Assembly (NCBI RefSeq): GCF_002591975.1
Contig: NZ_NVQE01000046.1
Location: forward strand, 1-45,281
Source: Mycobacterium neglectum
GTDB lineage: Bacteria > Actinomycetota > Actinomycetes > Mycobacteriales > Mycobacteriaceae
Reading direction: 5' to 3'
Length of the DNA: 45,281 nucleotides
Below, in pieces: positions 7,337 through 14,777 of the stretch (positions are counted from its first letter, which is position 1; each line of letters begins with the position of its first letter). The notes below the pieces were generated by a model. The model had not been told where the DNA came from. It worked only from the letters and a program-made list of their open reading frames with translations, and made no database searches. The position numbers and the translations under genes are program-made.

Positions 7337-8110
7337 CTACAGAACCTTCGACAAAAATTCCTGCAGCCGTGGATGTTTGGGGTTGTCGAAGAGTTCAGCG
7401 GGCGGCGCGTCCTCGACGATCAGGCCGCCGTCCATGAACAGCACCCGTGAGGAGACTTCCCGTGCGAAGCCCATCTCGTGGGTGACGACGACCATGGTCA
7501 TGCCGCCCGCGGCGAGATCGCGCAGCACCTCGAGCACGTCTCCGACCATTTCGGGGTCCAGTGCACTGGTTGCCTCGTCGAACAACATGATCGACGGGTT
7601 CATCGCCAACGCTCTGGCGATCGCGACGCGCTGCTTCTGACCGCCCGACAACGTCGACGGCTTTACCTGAGCCTTCTCCCTGAGCCCCACCTGATCGAGA
7701 AGTTCGAGCGCCTTCTTCTCCGCGGCGGCCTTGTCCATCTTCTTGGTCAGCAGCGGTGCCATGGTCACATTGTCGATGACCGTCATGTGCGGGAAGAGGT
7801 TGAAGTGCTGAAACACCATGCCGATGCGCTGCCGGACCTTGTCGAGGTCGATCTTCTTGTCGGTCAGGTCGTACTCGTCGACGACAACCTTGCCGTCGGT
7901 GATGTCCTCCAGCTTGTTCAGACAGCGCAAGAACGTCGACTTACCTGATCCGGACGGGCCGATGACGCAGACCACCTCACCTTGACTGACCGTGGTGTCG
8001 ATGCCCTTGAGGACATCGAGCTCGCCGAAGGACTTCTTGAGTCCCTCGATGCGGATCTTCACGGTGCCTTCGGGTTCGGCGGCCGCGGCCTCCGGGACGA
8101 GTTGGCTCAT
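7337..8110 (-). CDS. glnQ: Amino-acid ABC transporter ATP-binding protein
   Basis: A 257-aa ATPase with Walker A GPSGSGKST, Q-loop VFQHFNLFPHMTV, signature LSGGQKQRVAIARAL, Walker B IMLFDEATSALDPE and switch His in VVVTHEMGF. The pattern and the TSALDPE stretch match polar amino-acid (Gln/Glu/Arg) importers. The ATG at 8110 overlaps the stop of the upstream permease gene (ATGA), so the two are coupled. The 3' end of this gene has a decayed partial copy at 14053-14230. Confidence 0.95.
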   Translation of the reverse strand: MSQLVPEAAAAEPEGTVKIRIEGLKKSFGELDVLKGIDTTVSQGEVVCVIGPSGSGKSTFLRCLNKLEDITDGKVVVDEYDLTDKKIDLDKVRQRIGMVFQHFNLFPHMTVIDNVTMAPLLTKKMDKAAAEKKALELLDQVGLREKAQVKPSTLSGGQKQRVAIARALAMNPSIMLFDEATSALDPEMVGDVLEVLRDLAAGGMTMVVVTHEMGFAREVSSRVLFMDGGLIVEDAPPAELFDNPKHPRLQEFLSKVL

Positions 8111-9567
8111 TTGTTGATCCTTTTCTCGAGGCGATCCGAGAGTTTGGTCAGCGCCATGATGACGATGAAGTAGATGATGCCGATGATCAGCCACATCTGG
8201 AACGACTGGAAGTTGCGCGCGATGATGATCCGGCCCGTCTGGGTCAGCTCGGCGATGCCGATGACCGACAGGATCGAGGTGTCCTTCAAGGTGATGACGA
8301 ACTGGTTGATGTAGGACGGGATCATCGTTCGGATTGCCTGCGGCAGAATCACTTTGCGCATCGTCGGCAGATATCCGACACCCAGGCTGCGGGATGCCTC
8401 CATCTGACCCTTGTCGACAGACAGGATGCCACCGCGCACGATCTCGGTCATATAGGCGCCCGCGTTCAGCGAGAGGGTGATGATGCCCGCGGTGAACGCC
8501 GACATCTCGAAGCCCAACGCGGCGGGGATGCCGAAGTAGATGAAGAAAGCCTGCACGAGAAGCGGTGTGCCGCGGAAGATGTCGACGAAGGTGGTGCCGA
8601 TTGCGCGCAGCCAAATCGAGCGCGATACCCGCATCAGGCCGAAGATCACGCCAAGCACCAACGCGCACGCGATGGAGATGATCGTCAGGATGACGGTCAT
8701 CTTCAGGCCTTCCATCAACAGCGGGAAGGTGCCCTTGAGCAGTCCGAAGAACGAGTTGTCTGCGGCTACAGCCTCTTCGCCGAGGTAGGTGTCGAGCACT
8801 TCCTGGTAGCGGCCGGATTCCTTGAGGTTTTTCAGGCCGGCGTTGAACTTGGCCAGGAGCTCGGCATTCTGGCCCTTGTTGACCGCGAACCCGTAGCTGG
8901 CCCCCTGCTCCTTCGGCGTCACGGTCTTCAGGCCGTTGCCCTGGGTGATGCCGTAGGCCAGGACCGGGTAGTCGTCGAAGACGGCGACGGAGTTTCCGGT
9001 CTTCACTTCGTCGTACATCGACGAGGAGTCGGCGAAGTAGACGGTCTCGAAGCCGTACTCGGCCTTGATGGACTCCGCGAACGTCGCACCTTCGGTGCCG
9101 TTCTTCACGGCCACCCGCTGGCCCCTGAGGTCTTCGTAGCCCTTGACGTCGTTGTCGGTCTCCAGCACCGCCATCTGGACGCCGGACTCGAAGTACGGGT
9201 CGGAGAAGTCGAACACCTTCTTGCGTTCGTCGGTGATGGACATGCCCGCGATGACGCCGTCGACCTGGTTGGCTTGCACCGCTTGCAGTGCCGCGTCGAA
9301 GCCCAACGGTTTGATGTCGACCGCGAAGCCCTGGTCCTTGCCGATGTCGCGAAGGAGATCCATGTCGATGCCGACGAAATTGCCCTGTTCGTCCTGGAAT
9401 TCGAACGGGGCGAACGTCGTATCGGTGGCGACGACGTAGGTCTCGTCTTGCGCGTGCGCGAACGCCGAGTTCAGCAGCCCGGTGCCGAGGAGGGTTATGA
9501 GGATCGCGGCAAACAGGACCGCCAATCGGGCTGGCGCACTCCTGTCTCTGTCACACTCGGCTCGCAT
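8107..9567 (-). CDS. Fused substrate-binding protein and permease of a polar amino-acid ABC transporter
   Basis: A 486-aa protein. It starts with a cationic segment and a signal-like hydrophobic stretch ending near AFAHAQ (about residue 40). A family 3 solute-binding domain follows (ATDTTFAPFEFQDEQGNFVGIDMDL begins it), then from about residue 280 a permease of the HisM/GlnP type with five membrane segments and the EAA-type loop EASRSLGVGYLPTMRKVILPQA. Fusion of binding protein and permease occurs in other Gram-positive amino-acid importers. With GlnQ it should import glutamine or another polar amino acid. Confidence 0.93.
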   Translation of the reverse strand: MRAECDRDRSAPARLAVLFAAILITLLGTGLLNSAFAHAQDETYVVATDTTFAPFEFQDEQGNFVGIDMDLLRDIGKDQGFAVDIKPLGFDAALQAVQANQVDGVIAGMSITDERKKVFDFSDPYFESGVQMAVLETDNDVKGYEDLRGQRVAVKNGTEGATFAESIKAEYGFETVYFADSSSMYDEVKTGNSVAVFDDYPVLAYGITQGNGLKTVTPKEQGASYGFAVNKGQNAELLAKFNAGLKNLKESGRYQEVLDTYLGEEAVAADNSFFGLLKGTFPLLMEGLKMTVILTIISIACALVLGVIFGLMRVSRSIWLRAIGTTFVDIFRGTPLLVQAFFIYFGIPAALGFEMSAFTAGIITLSLNAGAYMTEIVRGGILSVDKGQMEASRSLGVGYLPTMRKVILPQAIRTMIPSYINQFVITLKDTSILSVIGIAELTQTGRIIIARNFQSFQMWLIIGIIYFIVIMALTKLSDRLEKRINK

Positions 9568-9683
9568 CGTCGCCTCCCAGCGTCGGCAGTCACGGAGAAT
9601 TCACGCTAGTGGTCCTGTGCTGTTGGCGCGGCGGATCAGCGAACCGACCGTGCTGTTGATCTCCTGTGAGGCATGCTCCAGGC

Positions 9684-10451
9684 ATGAAGAAACGGCAGCT
9701 CGTGATTGCGGTCGCGGTGATCCTTGCCGCGGCGGCGTGCGACAGCTCCACCGAGCCGGCTCCGGAGGCGACGACAGAGGCCACGACGGCGTCGACGTCA
9801 GCGGCGGCCTCCACGTCCGCGGCGCCGACCACGACGGCTTCGTCCTCCGCGTGCACCAGGCTCGAGGGAACGGTTGGCGAGGCGGGCCTCTGCACGGTCC
9901 ACACCGAGACGCCCAACTACACGATCGATATGAGCTTCCCGGTCGACTACCCCGACCAAGATGCGGTGGGTCAGGTCCTGACCTCACAACGCGACGAGTT
10001 CATCGCGCTCGTCGAGGAGCCGCCGGTTCGCGATGTGCCCAAGGCGCTCGACATCAAGTCACAGACATTCCGGTCGGGAACTCCGCCCTCAGGTACCGAA
10101 AGCCTGGTCTTCGAGGAGTACGTCAACTTCGGTGGTGCTCATCCGGTGACGAACTACGACGCCCTCAGTTTCGACCTGGGTAAGAAGGCGCCGATCACGT
10201 TCGAGACGCTGTTCAAACCGGGGGCCGACGCCGTCGCCGTGCTCGATCCCCTGGTGGCGGCCGACTTGGAGAAGCAGTTTCCGAGCGTGACCGTCGGCGA
10301 CAACCCCGTGGGCGCGGACATGTACAACAACTTCGCCCTCACCGATGACGCGGTGCTCTTCTTCCTCAGCCAAGGCCAGTGGATCATCTCGGCCGCCGGA
10401 CCGCAGACGGTCTCGATACCCCGCGCCGAACTGGCATCGATCCTGTCCTGA
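9684..10451 (+). CDS. RsiV/Mpt64-like (DUF3298) lipoprotein
   Basis: A 255-aa protein with a lipoprotein signal peptide: MKKRQ, a hydrophobic stretch, then a lipobox AAAC with C at about residue 18. A Thr/Ser/Ala-rich linker of about 40 residues follows, typical of mycobacterial lipoproteins. The C-terminal part (EEYVNFGGAHPVTNYDALSFDL) is the RsiV/DUF3298 fold found in Mpt64 and TB22.2-like secreted proteins. The ATG at 9684 is preferred over an in-frame GTG at 9666 because it places the signal peptide correctly. It is divergent from the amino-acid transporter. The function of the family in mycobacteria is not settled. Confidence 0.85.
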   Translation: MKKRQLVIAVAVILAAAACDSSTEPAPEATTEATTASTSAAASTSAAPTTTASSSACTRLEGTVGEAGLCTVHTETPNYTIDMSFPVDYPDQDAVGQVLTSQRDEFIALVEEPPVRDVPKALDIKSQTFRSGTPPSGTESLVFEEYVNFGGAHPVTNYDALSFDLGKKAPITFETLFKPGADAVAVLDPLVAADLEKQFPSVTVGDNPVGADMYNNFALTDDAVLFFLSQGQWIISAAGPQTVSIPRAELASILS

Positions 10452-10502
10452 CCAGGCTCGATTACGGGTTTGCACTCCGGAGCCAATACCATCGGTGGAG
10501 TT

Positions 10503-12128
10503 ATGACCGACAATGCCCTGGCCGCTGCGCCGACCTCCGACACCTCGCGACCTGGCCGTATCTCCGCTGAGGCGGGCCGTCGGCGAACGTTCGCGGTCAT
10601 CAGCCATCCCGACGCCGGTAAGTCCACGTTGACCGAGGCGCTGGCGCTGCACGCCCGGGCGATCACCGAAGCCGGTGCGGTGCACGGCAAGGCGGGCCGT
10701 CGCGCGACGGTGTCGGACTGGATGGACATGGAGAAGGCCAGGGGCATCTCGATCACCTCGACGGCGTTGCAGTTCCCCTACCGCGAGTGCGTCATCAACC
10801 TGCTGGATACCCCGGGCCACGCGGACTTCTCCGAAGACACCTACCGGGTGCTGACGGCCGTGGACTGCGCGGTGATGCTCATCGACGCGGCGAAAGGCCT
10901 CGAGCCGCAGACGCTGAAGCTGTTCCAGGTGTGTAAGCACCGGGGGATCCCGATCATCACGGTGATCAACAAGTGGGACCGGCCCGGGCGCCATGCTCTG
11001 GAATTGATCGATGAGATTCACTCGCGGATCGGCCTGCGGCCCACTCCCCTGACGTGGCCGGTCGGCATCGCCGGAGACTTCAAGGGGGTGCTGGACCGCC
11101 GGTCTGGGGACTTCATCCGGTTCACGCGTACCGCTGGTGGTGCGACCGCGGCTCCCGAGGAGCACATAGAGGCGGCGGACGCTTTCGCTGCGGCGGGCGT
11201 CGATTGGGAAACCGCGGTCGAGGAGTCCGAGCTGCTGTCGGCAGACGGCTCCGATTACGACCGTGAGGCGTTTTTGGGCGGGGAGTCGACGCCGACGTTG
11301 TTCACCTCGGCGGCGTTGAACTTCGGGGTGAATCAGCTTCTCGATGTGCTCGTCGGTTATGCGCCGGCGCCGAGCGGAGCGGTCGATGTCGACGGAGCCC
11401 TGCGCGCGATCGAATCACCGTTCAGCGCATTCGTTTTCAAGGTGCAGGCCGGGATGGACTCCTCGCACCGCGATCGGATCGCGTACGCACGGGTGGTGTC
11501 GGGGACGTTCGAGCGCGGGGATGTCCTCACCCATGCCGCGACGGGTAAGCCGTTCGTCACGAAGTACGCGCAGTCGGTGTTCGGGCAGCAGCGCGCGACG
11601 CTGGACAGGGCGTGGCCGGGTGATGTGATCGGGCTGGCGAACGCTGCTGCGCTGCGCCCGGGCGACACGTTGTATGTCGATGCGGCCGTGCAGTATCCGC
11701 CGATACCGAGCTTCTCGCCGGAGCATTTCGCGGTGGCACGCGGCGCTGATCCGAGTAAGCACAAGCAGTTCCGCCGCGGGATCGAGCAGCTGGAGCAGGA
11801 GGGCGTGGTCCAGGTGCTGCGGTCAGACCGTCGCGGCGAGCAGGCGCCGGTGTTGGCGGCGGTGGGCCCGATGCAGTTCGAGGTGGCGACGCACCGGATG
11901 GCAACCGAGTACAGCGCACCGATCTCTCTGGAGTCATTGCCGTATCAGGTCGCGCGGGTTGTGGACCCCGCAGACGCGGAGTTCATGAACAAGCAGGTGT
12001 CATCGGAAGTCATGACCCGCAGCGACGGAGTCATGCTCGTGCTGTTCTCCACGCCGTGGCGGCTGGAGGGCTTCCAACGGGACAACCCCGACGTGAAGCT
12101 GGGCTCGCTGGTCGCGGCGGAGGGATAG
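10503..12128 (+). CDS. prfC: Peptide chain release factor 3
   Basis: A 541-aa GTPase that recycles release factors RF1/RF2 from the ribosome after termination. Visible G motifs: SHPDAGKST at 34-42 (G1), DTPGHADF at 102-109 (G3) and NKWD at 156-159 (G4). Domains II and III follow, ending STPWRLEGFQRDNPDVKLGSL. The ATG at 10503 is preceded by GGTGGAG. The gene is complete and close to the usual length of about 530 aa. At least three degraded 3' fragments of a prfC lie downstream in the same orientation (13783-13909, 28939-29029, 30183-30991), so its 3' side has been a repeated site of rearrangement. Confidence 0.96.
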   Translation: MTDNALAAAPTSDTSRPGRISAEAGRRRTFAVISHPDAGKSTLTEALALHARAITEAGAVHGKAGRRATVSDWMDMEKARGISITSTALQFPYRECVINLLDTPGHADFSEDTYRVLTAVDCAVMLIDAAKGLEPQTLKLFQVCKHRGIPIITVINKWDRPGRHALELIDEIHSRIGLRPTPLTWPVGIAGDFKGVLDRRSGDFIRFTRTAGGATAAPEEHIEAADAFAAAGVDWETAVEESELLSADGSDYDREAFLGGESTPTLFTSAALNFGVNQLLDVLVGYAPAPSGAVDVDGALRAIESPFSAFVFKVQAGMDSSHRDRIAYARVVSGTFERGDVLTHAATGKPFVTKYAQSVFGQQRATLDRAWPGDVIGLANAAALRPGDTLYVDAAVQYPPIPSFSPEHFAVARGADPSKHKQFRRGIEQLEQEGVVQVLRSDRRGEQAPVLAAVGPMQFEVATHRMATEYSAPISLESLPYQVARVVDPADAEFMNKQVSSEVMTRSDGVMLVLFSTPWRLEGFQRDNPDVKLGSLVAAEG

Positions 12129-12161
12129 TGCGGCAGGTCGCGCGGCTCGGCGGAACCATAT

Positions 12162-12362
12162 GTGGTTGGTGCCAACCTCAGCGCGACATTGTCGCTCAAA
12201 TGGCAATCGCCAGCTTCGTGGGAGCCGATCGACGTAGCCATGGACTGTCTCCGTGAGCGCTTCGTCGACCATTACGGCGAGCCCGCATCCTGGGACTACT
12301 CGATCTGGCTGGGATTGACCGACATGAGCTGGCGTGTCGCGGAGGCACTACGCGTCGGATAA
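12162..12362 (+). CDS. Small hypothetical protein
   Basis: A 66-aa frame with a GTG start. The C-terminal two thirds (LRERFVDHYGEPASWDYSIWLGL onwards) has the composition and helical pattern of a real protein, whereas the first 20 residues are less convincing. It starts 33 bases after prfC. I do not recognise a family. It may be the remnant of a longer gene truncated by the rearrangement at the prfC 3' side. An in-frame ATG at 12240 would give a shorter version. Confidence 0.4.
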   Translation: MVGANLSATLSLKWQSPASWEPIDVAMDCLRERFVDHYGEPASWDYSIWLGLTDMSWRVAEALRVG

Positions 12363-12409
12363 GAGAGTGGCATCGGAGTTGCGGAGGGGTAGACCGGGCA
12401 TACCCTTCA

Positions 12410-12483
12410 ACTCGGACTAATGTCTCTCCTTAGTCTGAATTAATATCGCTAACTCGGATTAGTGCTATCGTTAGTCCGAGTTA
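12410..12483 (+). promoter_or_regulatory. Four-half-site operator upstream of the Fic gene
   Basis: Four copies of a 12-base element related to AACTCGGACTAA lie at 12410-12421 (forward), 12431-12442 (reverse, diverged), 12451-12462 (forward) and 12472-12483 (reverse), about 20-21 bases apart. They form two inverted repeats in phase on the same DNA face. The last overlaps the ribosome-binding sequence AGGAGG of the Fic gene. This AT-rich array stands out from the local high-GC sequence and is a likely operator for autoregulation by the Fic protein's own C-terminal winged helix or by another regulator. Confidence 0.7.
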
Positions 12484-12492
12484 GGAGGCGCC

Positions 12493-13698
12493 GTGGAGCC
12501 ACCCGCACGAGCGTGGCCGCCTCATGGCCAGGAGACACGACCCTGGACGCAAACACACCGCGGCGGCACGCGGGAGGATCGAACGCTCCGGGCGATCGTC
12601 GTCTCGTTACCCCCATTCATCGCGGGTCGCACCGTCGCGCTTGACTCCGAAACAGCTGCCGATCTGGAAGGAGCCACATCCGAGATCGCCAAGCTCGACG
12701 GAAGCCACGCCGATGATTTGTCGGCGTTGGGCACGCTCCTCCTCCGCACGGAATCGGTGGCGTCATCGAAGATCGAGCAGATCCAAGCCAATGTCGACGA
12801 CTACGCCCGCGCGCTACACGGCGTCCGCGCGAACTCGTCTGCCGCCGCCATGGCCGCGGCGACCACCGCCCTGCAGGAAATGATCACCGCGGTCGGCCCG
12901 GACACACCCGTCGGCCTTTCCGCGATCACCTCGGCGCACGAAGCACTAATGCGCGACGACGCACAGGAGTCCGCCTTCGCAGGAAAGCTTCGTAGCGTGC
13001 AGAACTGGATCGGCGGCAGCGACTACTCCCCGCGTGGCGCGCTCTATATTCCGCCGCCGCCGGAGACGGTGCAGGCCTACATGGACGACCTCGTTGCCTT
13101 CACCAATCGCGGCGATATGCCGGCACTGTTACAGGCCGCGATCGCGCACGCGCAATTCGAGTCGATCCACCCTTTCACCGATGGCAACGGCCGCATCGGG
13201 CGCGCCCTCATCAACGCGATCCTGCGGCACCGAGGCACGACCACCCGCGTCGTGGTGCCTCTGGCCTCGGCGCTAGTCGCACGCCGCGAGGACTACTTCG
13301 ATACGTTGGGTAGCTACCGCTCTGGTGACCTCGCTCCGCTCGTGGGCATCTTTGTGCGCGCGACGCGGATCGCCGCGGCCGAATCGCGTGTCACCGCGCA
13401 ACGGCTTCGCGAAATCCCCGGCCAATGGCGAGAATTGACCGGCCCAGTGCGCCGCAACAGTGCAGCCGCCAAGCTGCTGGCGTTGCTGCCGGACACACCG
13501 ATTCTGTCTTCTGACGATGCTGTCGCACTCGTAGATGCCCCGCGCAGCAGCGTGTTCGATGCCATCGGCAGGCTGCGTGATGCCGGCGTGCTCCGGGCGT
13601 TGACCGATCGCCAACGAAACCAGATCTGGGGCGCCAGTCTCGTTCTCGACGAGCTGGGGGATCTGGACATGCGAATCGCGGCAGCCATCGGTGCTTAG
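12493..13698 (+). CDS. Fic family protein (AMPylase) with C-terminal winged-helix-like region
   Basis: A 401-aa protein with the complete Fic catalytic motif HPFTDGNGRIGR at 226-237, which supports transfer of AMP or a related group from a nucleotide to a hydroxyl side chain. An N-terminal segment SSKIEQ (91-96) resembles the class II inhibitory helix [ST]xxxE[GN], with Gln in the last position, so the enzyme is probably self-inhibited. The C-terminal about 80 residues (SSDDAVALVDAPRSSVFDAIGRLRDAGVLRAL) look like a winged helix. GTG at 12493 follows AGGAGG with a 4-base spacer. The operator array at 12410-12483 suggests autoregulation. Target protein unknown. Confidence 0.92.
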   Translation: MEPPARAWPPHGQETRPWTQTHRGGTREDRTLRAIVVSLPPFIAGRTVALDSETAADLEGATSEIAKLDGSHADDLSALGTLLLRTESVASSKIEQIQANVDDYARALHGVRANSSAAAMAAATTALQEMITAVGPDTPVGLSAITSAHEALMRDDAQESAFAGKLRSVQNWIGGSDYSPRGALYIPPPPETVQAYMDDLVAFTNRGDMPALLQAAIAHAQFESIHPFTDGNGRIGRALINAILRHRGTTTRVVVPLASALVARREDYFDTLGSYRSGDLAPLVGIFVRATRIAAAESRVTAQRLREIPGQWRELTGPVRRNSAAAKLLALLPDTPILSSDDAVALVDAPRSSVFDAIGRLRDAGVLRALTDRQRNQIWGASLVLDELGDLDMRIAAAIGA

Positions 13699-13782
13699 AG
13701 GAGGGACTCCAGGCCGACGAACCGATTGATCACCAAGCGGGTAGATGTAAGCAATCAGCGCATGGTGGATCGCGGACCCGAC

Positions 13783-13909
13783 CTGCAAGCCGGCATGGAC
13801 ACCAACCACCGCGATCAGGTTGGCGAACGCGGCGGCGCTACGTCCGGGTGACACTTTGTATGTCGATGTGCCGGTGCAGTATCCGCCGATTCCGAGTTTC
13901 TCCCCGGAG
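13783..13909 (+). pseudogene. prfC fragment with internal deletion
   Basis: The bases encode LQAGMDTNHRD, matching VQAGMDSSHRD of prfC, and then continue directly into a copy of the segment LANAAALRPGDTLYVD...VQYPPIPSFSPE that in intact prfC lies about 70 codons further on. Both deletion ends in intact prfC contain GATCGG, so the deletion probably arose between these short direct repeats. Sequence on either side is unrelated to prfC. It is a remnant, not a gene. Confidence 0.8.
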
Positions 13910-14052
13910 CGCAAGGAGCGGCGGAAACCGCCGTTTACCCAAGGCCACCGCACTCGATGGTGGCACCGCACACTAGCCCTCAACCTCGAAGGCGAAATCG
14001 GCACGACGTGTGAGCGTGAGCTCGAGTTTCGGCCGGTGGTTTCGGCGCCCGC

Positions 14053-14230
14053 CTAATGAACCTTCGACAGAAACTCCCGCAGCCGGGAACGTTTGGGATT
14101 ATCGAAGAGCTCAGCCGGCGGAGCGTCCTCGGCGATGTTGCCGCCGCCCATGAACAGCACCCGCGAGGAGACTTCCCGCGCGAAGCCCATCTCGTGGGTG
14201 ACGAACACCATCGTCATACCGCCCGCCGAA
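14053..14230 (-). pseudogene. glnQ 3' fragment
   Basis: On the minus strand these bases encode a degraded copy of the last 57 or so codons of GlnQ: MTMVFVTHEMGFAREVSSRVLFM, then ...DAPPAELFDNPK, ending SKVH and stop. They resemble 7337-7515 closely (roughly four in five bases identical by eye). The fragment lies to the right of a prfC fragment and in the same orientation as the intact gene, as if it were the left end of a second glnQ-to-prfC copy. The following bases to 14435 hold no gene I can recognise. Confidence 0.82.
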
Positions 14231-14435
14231 AGAGTCAGGAAAACAGAGGTCCCCGATTGGTTGGTTGCTCTCCCATTGATGGGTCGGGTGGAAGATGCCC
14301 GGTCGGCGCAGGTTGGCAGCGATTTTCGAGAATTTCAGGACGAAAGAACTGATCAGGTCCGCCGAGATCGAGTCGCCGTTCATCGCCATCCGACGCTCGC
14401 GATATTGCAACCCCGTCACAGCCGACGGGTCATTC

Positions 14436-14777
14436 TCAAGCCGTAGGCGGGGTAGCACCACCATCAATCGCAGTGGAGTGCTGGCGCAGCCGCTCGGCGA
14501 CCTGCCCGAGCCACGCCTTGTAGGTGAATTCAGGTACGGGGTAATAGTTGGCACCCATCGTGCGTGTCACAAGTCGTTCGGCGTCGGGTTCAGTGCACTC
14601 GCCAGCCATGTCATCGATTTCTTGGGACAACGTGCGAAGCAACTCCGTAGAGGGTTGTTCGTCCTGAACGTAACTGTCGACAACTTCTTGCCAGTCGGCG
14701 GCCTCCAGAACCCAGTCCTCGTGGAAGTATGCCCCGAAGAAATGGCGTAAGGGCTCTGATACCGAGAGCGCGCTCAC
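14436..14777 (-). CDS. CdiI-type immunity protein for the adjacent RNase toxin
   Basis: A 113-aa protein. The segment FFGAYFHEDWVLEAADWQEVVDSYVQDE and the C-terminal YKAWLGQVAERLR match the CdiI_2 immunity family, small acidic proteins that bind and block a cognate toxin. The GTG at 14777 overlaps the toxin stop as GTGA; a longer frame with ATG at 14807 would run into the toxin gene and is less likely. It lies directly downstream of the toxin, as expected of toxin-immunity pairs, so it probably protects the producer from its own RNase. Confidence 0.8.
   Translation of the reverse strand: MSALSVSEPLRHFFGAYFHEDWVLEAADWQEVVDSYVQDEQPSTELLRTLSQEIDDMAGECTEPDAERLVTRTMGANYYPVPEFTYKAWLGQVAERLRQHSTAIDGGATPPTA

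Noticed and set aside
9590..9987. Minus-strand frames at the start of the lipoprotein gene
   Set aside because: They mirror the Thr/Ala-rich linker of the lipoprotein and have no ribosome-binding site or recognisable domain.
14290..14420. Another prfC fragment in the bases after the glnQ remnant
   Set aside because: Only about 20 bases resemble the IESPFSAF region of prfC, too short to separate from chance.
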